Of a DNA stretch of 64,000 bases, positions 20,201 to 26,319 are shown in pieces. Every line of letters begins with the position of its first letter. Position 1 is the stretch's first letter. Origin of the DNA: Sphingobacterium bovisgrunnientis (GTDB lineage Bacteria; Bacteroidota; Bacteroidia; Sphingobacteriales; Sphingobacteriaceae). Location: positions 62,001 to 126,000 of the forward strand of contig NZ_WUQY01000001.1 in the NCBI RefSeq assembly GCF_009829085.1. Direction: 5' to 3'. A program made the position numbers and the translations under genes. Under the pieces are notes generated by a model that saw only the letters and a program-made list of their open reading frames with translations, was not told where the DNA came from and made no database searches.

Positions 20201-20435
20201 TGGATCGTATTTAAGATTGAGACAGGTGTCGGCGGAATATTTATTCCCTGTTGACAAAGCAATAATCAAATATGTAAGGATTTATGGTACAGCGAATAAT
20301 CTATTCACATTTTCGAAGTATTTAGGTTATGATCCTGAGTTTGCTCAATCCGCAAATATTTTCCATCAAGGTATTGATGTTACGCTAGAGCCTCAATTTA
20401 GATCATTCCAATTCGGAGTACGTTTAGGGTTATAA
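17259..20435 (+). CDS. SusC/RagA-family TonB-dependent transporter, divergent plug
   Basis: A 1058-residue protein with an N-terminal signal region ending near AYSQ (about residue 29). A carboxypeptidase-regulatory-like domain (about 42-108) is followed by a plug with YLQGKLSGVNVV near 160 and AIYGARAANGIVVINT near 245. A beta-barrel ending in FQFGVRLGL follows. The usual YGSRGANG signature is changed to YGARAANG, and the regulatory domain is separated from the plug by an unusual linker. It is the second SusC of the operon and is followed after 4 nt by its own SusD, so it probably imports a different fragment from the first pair. Confidence 0.9.
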   Translation: MIKFNNIFNLKITTFCLLASVHAVSAYSQNKQATNVSVQQTKSVKGVVIDSRTNKPVVGARITYGKAVAKLTDANGVFELNVNNSWAVIQVSMDGYVEKSVPVLFDQAMQIKIYPVGYNSNFESTETVFGDNSVLFAAGSIQKATINAWEQNSETITSYLQGKLSGVNVVRKSGTPSMGANLFIRNIGSLYAQNQPLYIVDGVVYNAEMLTPSITSGHENNPLQHIDIRDIQDVTVLKDAVSTAIYGARAANGIVVINTTHAKELATKIDLQVSTGYNFRPKAIPMMKSYNYRSYLNDVLATSPFTGEEIGAMPFNNDNPNFLQYPVYHNETNWQNEVLKNSLDQNYFLRVTGGDNIANYALSVGYNNEKGIIDNTNQNRYSARFNGDMRLAQKLSARTNISVGYGQQGLKDQGLSPKTNPIFLSMMKAPFLNTHDLAADGTVSPNYAEADYFGYSNPMQLVFNGINNKKAYRFHGSINFDYNFNNELTLSNLTAVTYDKSQEDFFIPKKGVAKDTVNNMEVFSRLGTQVGRYYSISNDIRLEFKKEYENEFKIQAIGGFRYQQHDAEQDYALGFNSATDHLVSIGNSTASSRSYGGYIGKWANQTGYALSNFTFRNRYIFNASLSLDGSSRFGNKVTQGVQLNGHKYAVFPAIGAAWIVSNENFLKNSQALDLAKLRVSYGIVGNDDIGNFNARDSYVSQNFLGVQGLVRNGVSNPYLQWENVEKINAGLDLSFAQERFNVSVDVYRNRTKDMLAYNRGNVVSGVNYYLFNNGNLDVKGVDASVFGRIVDSKVKWDAALTISHTKASIYDIPETMYTEYAGGTMITKIGESPNAFYGYTFEGVYSTAAEAAAAGLGVLNTAGEKISFGAGDAKFTDRNGDKIIDDNDKTIIGNPSLNLYGGLNNTITYKNWKFGALITYSLGNDIYNYTRSQLESGSNFYNQTELLNNRWKAEGQVTNVPKASYNDPMGNARFSDRWIEDGSYLRLRQVSAEYLFPVDKAIIKYVRIYGTANNLFTFSKYLGYDPEFAQSANIFHQGIDVTLEPQFRSFQFGVRLGL

Positions 20436-20439
20436 TATT

Positions 20440-22284
20440 ATGAATATGATAAGATTTTCGAAAAGTTTTTTAATAGGTACAGTTTGTATCAGTATACTTG
20501 CCATTTCGTGTAGTAAAACCTTGGATCTGCAACCCGAGGACAAATTGGATCAATCGTTAATGTACAATACATTAGCAGATGCAGATGCAGCTGTATTGGG
20601 GATATATGGTCAGTTTGCGTCCTTGGGAGACAAATACATTCTATGGAATGAGCTTCGCGCAGATTTGGTAGATGTGACACGTAACGCTAATCCTTATTTA
20701 CAGCAGTTATCCAATCACGAAGTTGCTGCAGATAACCCTTATGCGGACCCATCCTTATTTTATAAAGTCATATTTAGTTGTAATGACGCGTTGCATAATT
20801 TTAAAATTATGCAGCAGCAAGGCAAATTATCAAATATAGAGTTTGAGCAGCGTTATTCAGATATTATGGTTCTAAGAACCTGGTTGTATCTACAATTAGG
20901 GATACATTTTGGCGAAATACCTTATATCAACACCAATATTGAAGACGTCACGCAGATCAAAGATTTAAACACTATTCAAAAAACTAAATTTTCTGATCTT
21001 ATAGATCAGTTGATAAATGACGTAAAGGATCTTCCTTATACAGAGTATTTCGCATATCCTGCTGGAGCGTCTCTGTTATTCACTACAGACGGGTTCATTA
21101 CAAATAAAGTATTTGCAAACAAACCGCATATCATAGGTGAATTGTACCTGTGGAAAGGAAATTATTTGGAAGCTGCTCGTTGGTACAAAAAATTGTTAGG
21201 TGCAGAAGATAATAATTCAAATATAGGTCAACAATTCAACCATAACCGCGTGGGCTGGTATGATAGCGCAGATGCAAATATACAAGTTTCCTTTGCTCGG
21301 GCTCAAGAGGGTTCCTCATTGGTAAATTCACTTACCGAGGGCTGGCGCAGTTTATTTGCACTTCCAAATACCAATAGGCATTGGAATACAGAATGGAATT
21401 GGGCTATACCTTACCATAATTCTTTTGCTCCGGGCAATCCGTTTATTGAATTAGCTTCCAAAGAAGGAAAATATCAAATAAGACCAGCACAACATATCAT
21501 GGATGTGTGGGATAGCAAGACGAATATCAACGGAATTCCTTGGGACGCACGTGGTAAAATGTCTTATTCAATAGATAATTCGGGTGATCCTGTCATCACG
21601 AAGTATACGGATAATTCGAGTGCTACATTGACACTTCTTAATAAAGGTGGTCAATGGAATATTGCGAGAGCTGCTGGTGCACATTTACGCTTTGCTGAGG
21701 CAGCTAACCGTGATGGTGAAGGTCGTATTGCGTATGCATTATTAAACAACGGTATTAAATCGGCGTTTTATTATGGTGCATTTAATTCTAATGGAACATT
21801 AGCTCCAGCAAGCTTTTTTGAATTAGAATCTCAAATTTCACATAAAGGCTTCGGTGCGAATCGTGTTATGTATTCAGAATCATCGCCTTATCATTTTGAT
21901 GCGCGTGATAATCAATATATTGTTAGAGGAGTGTGGTACCGAAATGTGGGGGTGAGAGGAAGAGCTATGCTTCCAGCTATTGATTTTCCAGGAGTTAAAT
22001 TCGGGCCTGGTACAGCAAATAATTATGGTTCGATGATGGTGGAATACAATGTTCCAATTGAAGATTTGGAAGATAAGATCATAGAAGAAGCTGCATTAGA
22101 ATTGGCCTTTGAAGGCGGAAGATGGTCTGATTTGGTACGTATCGCGCGTCGAAGAAACGATGCTTCTTTCTTAGCAAATAAAGTATACGAAAAGCTTAAC
22201 AAAGCGAATAACCCAAAAGCAGCCCAAGTAAGAGCAAAGCTTATGGATATGAATAATTGGTATTTGCCTTTCAAGATTCAATAA
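20440..22284 (+). CDS. SusD/RagB-family glycan-binding lipoprotein
   Basis: A 614-residue lipoprotein (lipobox AISC, C24; a second ATG at 20446 would shorten the signal by two residues). It starts with SKTLDLQPEDKLDQSLMY, has the RTWLYLQLGIHFGEIPYI helix pair typical of SusD near 148-165, and ends with AFEGGRWSDLVRIARR near 560-575 and NNWYLPFKI. It is longer than the SusD at 12492 because of extra surface loops in residues about 250-480, which suggests a different ligand. It is the last gene of the seven-gene operon and is followed by a terminator 22 nt downstream. Confidence 0.91.
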   Translation: MNMIRFSKSFLIGTVCISILAISCSKTLDLQPEDKLDQSLMYNTLADADAAVLGIYGQFASLGDKYILWNELRADLVDVTRNANPYLQQLSNHEVAADNPYADPSLFYKVIFSCNDALHNFKIMQQQGKLSNIEFEQRYSDIMVLRTWLYLQLGIHFGEIPYINTNIEDVTQIKDLNTIQKTKFSDLIDQLINDVKDLPYTEYFAYPAGASLLFTTDGFITNKVFANKPHIIGELYLWKGNYLEAARWYKKLLGAEDNNSNIGQQFNHNRVGWYDSADANIQVSFARAQEGSSLVNSLTEGWRSLFALPNTNRHWNTEWNWAIPYHNSFAPGNPFIELASKEGKYQIRPAQHIMDVWDSKTNINGIPWDARGKMSYSIDNSGDPVITKYTDNSSATLTLLNKGGQWNIARAAGAHLRFAEAANRDGEGRIAYALLNNGIKSAFYYGAFNSNGTLAPASFFELESQISHKGFGANRVMYSESSPYHFDARDNQYIVRGVWYRNVGVRGRAMLPAIDFPGVKFGPGTANNYGSMMVEYNVPIEDLEDKIIEEAALELAFEGGRWSDLVRIARRRNDASFLANKVYEKLNKANNPKAAQVRAKLMDMNNWYLPFKIQ

Positions 22285-22305
22285 TTCTTTTTATAAATTC
22301 TACTA

Positions 22306-22338
22306 AAAATCTGAGCCTTAAATGGGTTCAGATTTTTT
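22306..22338 (+). terminator. Terminator of the seven-gene FAS1/SusC/SusD operon
   Basis: AAAATCTGAGCC (22306-22317) pairs with GGTTCAGATTTT (22325-22336), with one G-T pair and a T-run after it. It overlaps the 5' end of the longest possible GH115 reading frame (ATG 22322), which argues that the real GH115 start is further downstream. Confidence 0.8.
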
Positions 22339-22375
22339 GTCGTTTAGATTTTACCTCATTATATATACTATGCCG

Positions 22376-24730
22376 ATGAAAAATATAGGGTATCAACTCA
22401 TTGCAATTTCTTTGATTTTATTTACTGTTTCTCAATCACACGGAGAAGTCCTTTTTAAGCAAGGAAAGGAACTAAAGATTGCTTTAGATATGTCAACTTC
22501 GGATCAAGTTGTACGTACAGCCTTAGATATTTTTAAAAATGATTATCAAGCTGTTTTTGATGCAAATATTCTTGAAGGTAGACAGGGAACAATTCTCATA
22601 GGAACACTTGGAATTTCACCATCTATTCAGCAACATTTGAGTGGTGCAGACATAAGAACTTTAGAACAACAACCAGAAGGATTTTTAATTCAAGTAATCA
22701 AAAATCAGTTAATTGTTTTCGGTAGTGATAAACGCGGTACAGCGTATGGCATATTGGAATTATCCCGAATGATTGGTGTCTCACCTTGGGAATGGTGGGC
22801 TGATTCTACACCATTGAAGCGCAAGAAATATAAATTTGATTCTGACTTTAAACATATTGATTATCCATCAGTAGCACATCGTGGAATCTTTCTAAATGAT
22901 GAAGATTTTGCACTGCTGCCGTGGAGTTCATTTACGCACGAGCCAGAAAGTAAAACTGGAGAAATTGGTCCGCGTACACATGAACGAATTTTCGAATTAT
23001 TATTACGATTACGGGCAAATACTTTTTGGCCAGCAATGCACGAATGTACAGTTGCTTTTTATTTGACACCAAAAAATAAAGAAATAGCCGATAAATATGG
23101 AATTTACATCGGTACTTCGCATTGTGAACCTATGATGCGTAATACCAATGCCGAATGGAAAATTGCTGGTAATGGTACATACGACTATGTGAATAATCGG
23201 GATCATGTCGTTAAATTTTGGGAAGAAAGAGTTAGACAATTAGCCGGTTCGGATAATATTTACACGTTAGGGATACGGGGAGTGCACGATAGTAAAATGT
23301 TGGGTGCAAACACACTTGAAGAACAACGTGTAGCACTCACTAATATAATCAAAGACCAGCGTAAATTAATTGCCGATTTCGTTAATCCAAATGTAGAGCA
23401 AGTATCTCAAGTTTTCATCCCATACAAAGAAGTATTGGGTGTGTACAAACTCGGTCTAGAAGTTCCTGATGATGTGACATTGGTGTGGTGCGATGACAAT
23501 TACGGATATATTCGCCATTTTCCGACAGCAGAAGAACAGAAAAGATCAGGAGGAAGTGGAATGTATTACCACGCATCGTATTGGGGAAGGCCACATGATT
23601 ATTTGTGGTTGTCCACCAATCATCCCGCTCTCGTCTATTCACAGATGAAAACTGCATATGATAAAGGCGTTAAAAATATTTGGATTCTGAATGTTGGAGA
23701 TATCAAGCCTGCAGAATTTACAATAGAAATGTTCTTGGACATGGCATGGAATATTGATAAAATTCAGGATAGTAAGGAAGGCCTTGATCAATATATGAAT
23801 GACTGGTATAGTAGAGAATTTGGCAAAAAATTAGGAAGCGAATTGACTGAAATAGCTAATGAATATTATCGTTTGGCATATATTCGCAAACCCGAATTTA
23901 TGGGCAATACACGCACGGAAGAGAAGGATCTATATACAAAGAAAGTGAAGGATTTACCTTGGTCTGAGAATGAAATTCGTGATAGGATTGAAGACTATGA
24001 TCACTTGGATAGAAGAGTTGCCAAATTATCGGACAAGATCCCACTACAGAAACAAAGTAGTTGGTTTCAACTTGTGGAATATCCGGTGCGTGCTTCAGCA
24101 GCCATGAATCACAAGCATTTATACGCGCAATTAGCAAGACACGATAAAGGGTCATGGGAAGACAGTGATTTAGCATTTGATAAAGTAGAATCTTTGACAC
24201 ATATGTATGATACAATAGCAAATGGGAAATGGAAGAGAATGATGAATTACAAACCGCGCAACTTAGAGGTTTTTCATCGTGTTCCCCGTGAAAATGCACA
24301 AACAGAAATGAAATCTGCAACGGTTTATATCGCCATAATAGATGGGACGGATTACGATTATTATACAGGAGAAATTCCTAAATCATATGGATTAGGATAC
24401 AATAGTAAAGCAATACATTTGAACGACTCTACAGCTGTCAATTATACAGTAAGCACTGGTAAGAAAGAATTTTTAAATATTGATTTTGCTTTGGCTCCAA
24501 ATCATCCTGTGAACGGAGAGAAACTTCGTTTTGCAGTATCAATAAATGATAGTGAAGAACAGATATACGAGATTCAAACAGTGGGAAGGTCGGAAGAATG
24601 GAAAGAAAATGTGTTGACCAATCGAACTATTAGAGGTATTAAATATTTTAATTCGGGATCAGATAAACTCCAGATTAATATCCGTGCTCTTGATGAAGGA
24701 ATTGTATTGGATCAGATACTTATTTACTAA
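22376..24730 (+). CDS. GH115 alpha-glucuronidase
   Basis: About 784 residues with a signal peptide starting MKNIGYQLIAISLILF. ATG 22376, or 22370 two codons earlier, is preferred to ATG 22322, which lies inside the upstream terminator. Family landmarks are RGTAYGILELSRMIGVSPWEWWADSTP (near 120-146), HRGIFLNDED (168-177), LRANTFWPAMHE (near 211-222), TLGIRGVHDSKM and the WILNVGDIKPAE block near 440. A GH115 C-terminal beta domain covers about 650-784 and ends in VLDQILIY. GH115 enzymes remove alpha-linked (methyl)glucuronic acid from xylan or arabinogalactan side chains. Here the target is probably a glucuronic acid decoration of RG-I or arabinogalactan, which is an inference. It is convergent with the GH28 gene. 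Confidence 0.87.
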   Translation: MKNIGYQLIAISLILFTVSQSHGEVLFKQGKELKIALDMSTSDQVVRTALDIFKNDYQAVFDANILEGRQGTILIGTLGISPSIQQHLSGADIRTLEQQPEGFLIQVIKNQLIVFGSDKRGTAYGILELSRMIGVSPWEWWADSTPLKRKKYKFDSDFKHIDYPSVAHRGIFLNDEDFALLPWSSFTHEPESKTGEIGPRTHERIFELLLRLRANTFWPAMHECTVAFYLTPKNKEIADKYGIYIGTSHCEPMMRNTNAEWKIAGNGTYDYVNNRDHVVKFWEERVRQLAGSDNIYTLGIRGVHDSKMLGANTLEEQRVALTNIIKDQRKLIADFVNPNVEQVSQVFIPYKEVLGVYKLGLEVPDDVTLVWCDDNYGYIRHFPTAEEQKRSGGSGMYYHASYWGRPHDYLWLSTNHPALVYSQMKTAYDKGVKNIWILNVGDIKPAEFTIEMFLDMAWNIDKIQDSKEGLDQYMNDWYSREFGKKLGSELTEIANEYYRLAYIRKPEFMGNTRTEEKDLYTKKVKDLPWSENEIRDRIEDYDHLDRRVAKLSDKIPLQKQSSWFQLVEYPVRASAAMNHKHLYAQLARHDKGSWEDSDLAFDKVESLTHMYDTIANGKWKRMMNYKPRNLEVFHRVPRENAQTEMKSATVYIAIIDGTDYDYYTGEIPKSYGLGYNSKAIHLNDSTAVNYTVSTGKKEFLNIDFALAPNHPVNGEKLRFAVSINDSEEQIYEIQTVGRSEEWKENVLTNRTIRGIKYFNSGSDKLQINIRALDEGIVLDQILIY

Positions 24731-24742
24731 CCTTAATCGGGT

Positions 24743-24780
24743 AACACCAGTCTTCACTTTCTGTGAAGACTGGTGGTGTT
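24743..24780. terminator. Bidirectional terminator between convergent GH115 and GH28 genes
   Basis: CACCAGTCTTCAC (24745-24757) and its perfect complement (24763-24775) enclose a 5-nt loop, with AACACC/GGTGTT ends extending the symmetry. It lies 12 nt after the GH115 stop and just before the minus-strand GH28 stop, so it can serve both genes. Confidence 0.8.
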
Positions 24781-24783
24781 AAG

Positions 24784-26142
24784 TCAGTTGTAACTAAAAT
24801 TTTTTACAAATTTGTTTTGTATTCTCTCCTGCGTATTGTTTTCCAATTTCACATTTTTTAGCATCACATTTTTTGCTGGCGATTCTGGATTGCCATTAAT
24901 CTTACTTATAAATTTTCCTTTTTTAGCTTGGATGTTTTCGAGATTAATATTCTCAATGGGCGTAGTTTTTTTGATGCGTGTAGAGACTAAAGTTCGCCAT
25001 TGATAAAGTACATCTGTATCTATACCCAATATGCCATCCTGTATATCTTGAGCTTTTATATTTTTGAAGTAAATATTCTTTACATAACCGCCCATGCGTT
25101 CATTCGTTTTGATAAAGAGCAAATGCATAAGCTTTGCGCCAGGTCCTGCCTCACAATTTTCAACCAAAATATTTTCGATTCCACCTGACAACTCACTTCC
25201 GATTGCCAACAATTGATGTCCATCTTTCATCGTACAATTACGTATGACAATATTTTTTGACGGTGTCTGTAATCTCCATCCTTCTGGATTTCGACCTGAT
25301 TTGATTGCTATAGCATCGTCCCCTTGATCAAAAACGCAATTTTCAATCAAAATATTTTGACTCATTTCTGGATCTATTCCATCATTATTGTGTCCATGTG
25401 CATAAATATCAATATTACGAACTACAATATTTTTGGATAAATACAGGTGCACAGTCCAAAACGGGCTATTCCTTATTTTAATATCTTCAATTAGTACGTT
25501 TTCGCAGCGATTGAATTGAATAAATTGTGGTCGCAAGTTAGACGTATCATTTACCATGTTTCTTTTTTCTACCGGGAGTTCATCTTGTGCCCAATTGTAC
25601 AGATTTTTAATGCTTTCCATATGTGGCTTGGGTCTTGGAAACCATTTTCTCCATACATCCAACTGCGCTTTAATTGTTCCTGTGCCCGATAACGCAACAT
25701 TTTTTAATCCAAATGCATAGATCAATGGCGAATAATTGTAACATTCTAATCCTTCCCAACTACTATAAACAGCAGGCAAATAATCTTTCGGTTCCGCTGA
25801 AAAAAGTAAAGTCGCACCCTCAGCAATATGGAGGTTCACATTACTTTTTAAATGAATTTTCTTCGTATGCCATTTACCTGGAGGAATTACAACGCTGCCT
25901 CCTCTCACCGCAGCTTTAGCAATTGCTTGTTCGATTGCGAGTGCATTTTTTTCTTTATCGTTCGCCTCTGCACCAAAGTCCGTAATAATATATTTTGGAA
26001 GCTCCTTAAAATTCGGTATTAAAATATCGGGCATCTCAAAGGGAGCCTCAACACTTATTTTATTCATTTTGATAAGAGAAGACTGCGTATATCCCGTTAA
26101 GCTTAAAAAAAGTAAAATTGTTAAAAACCAGGTAGTTTTCAT
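24784..26142 (-). CDS. GH28 family polygalacturonase / rhamnogalacturonan hydrolase, exported
   Basis: A 452-residue right-handed beta-helix protein with a signal peptide ending near GYTQ (residue 20). GH28 sites: N252-N253-D254 (NNDGIDPE), G274-D275-D276 (GDDAIAIKSG), the histidine region G308-H309-Q310 (GHQLLAIGSE) and an FIKT motif in place of RIKT. The three acidic residues are all present. The histidine loop has Q where most polygalacturonases have G, and RIK has become FIK, so the substrate may be a modified or xylogalacturonan/RG-type chain. It is divergent from the GH2 gene across 177 nt that hold CAGG site b. Exo or endo mode is not decided. Confidence 0.85.
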   Translation of the reverse strand: MKTTWFLTILLFLSLTGYTQSSLIKMNKISVEAPFEMPDILIPNFKELPKYIITDFGAEANDKEKNALAIEQAIAKAAVRGGSVVIPPGKWHTKKIHLKSNVNLHIAEGATLLFSAEPKDYLPAVYSSWEGLECYNYSPLIYAFGLKNVALSGTGTIKAQLDVWRKWFPRPKPHMESIKNLYNWAQDELPVEKRNMVNDTSNLRPQFIQFNRCENVLIEDIKIRNSPFWTVHLYLSKNIVVRNIDIYAHGHNNDGIDPEMSQNILIENCVFDQGDDAIAIKSGRNPEGWRLQTPSKNIVIRNCTMKDGHQLLAIGSELSGGIENILVENCEAGPGAKLMHLLFIKTNERMGGYVKNIYFKNIKAQDIQDGILGIDTDVLYQWRTLVSTRIKKTTPIENINLENIQAKKGKFISKINGNPESPAKNVMLKNVKLENNTQERIQNKFVKNFSYN

Positions 26143-26235
26143 AATATAGATTGTTTGTGTATGAATGTTTATAATAAGTTGAATGCTACGAAAGTATTTA
26201 AAAATATTTTCTAGTTCTATATAATATCACAGAAC

Positions 26236-26286
26236 CTATCCTAGGATAGTGCAGGATAGTGAGGTGGTTTATATTTTCTATTTTAG
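26236..26286 (+). promoter_or_regulatory. CAGG direct-repeat promoter of the GH2 gene with added palindrome (site b)
   Basis: TAGGATAGTG at 26242 and CAGGATAGTG at 26252 are a near-perfect 10-bp direct repeat; the -7-like TATTTTAG starts at 26279, again 27 nt after the second C. The first half is also the right side of a perfect 14-bp palindrome CTATCCTAGGATAG (26236-26249), so the AGGATAG unit is presented to both strands. It may serve the divergent GH28 gene as well, although no good minus-strand -7 box was found at the matching distance. Confidence 0.65.
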
Positions 26287-26319
26287 ATAATTAATCAGTT
26301 ATAAATTTCTCGTTTACCT

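Noticed and set aside
22322..22375. Upstream ATG 22322 as start of the GH115 gene
   Set aside because: The codons lie in the T-rich arm of the upstream terminator and would put 18 extra residues before a good signal peptide; ATG 22376 or 22370 fits better.
23898..24320. Minus-strand reading frame (140 codons) within the GH115 gene
   Set aside because: It is fully opposite a continuous GH115 coding sequence and has no recognisable protein features.
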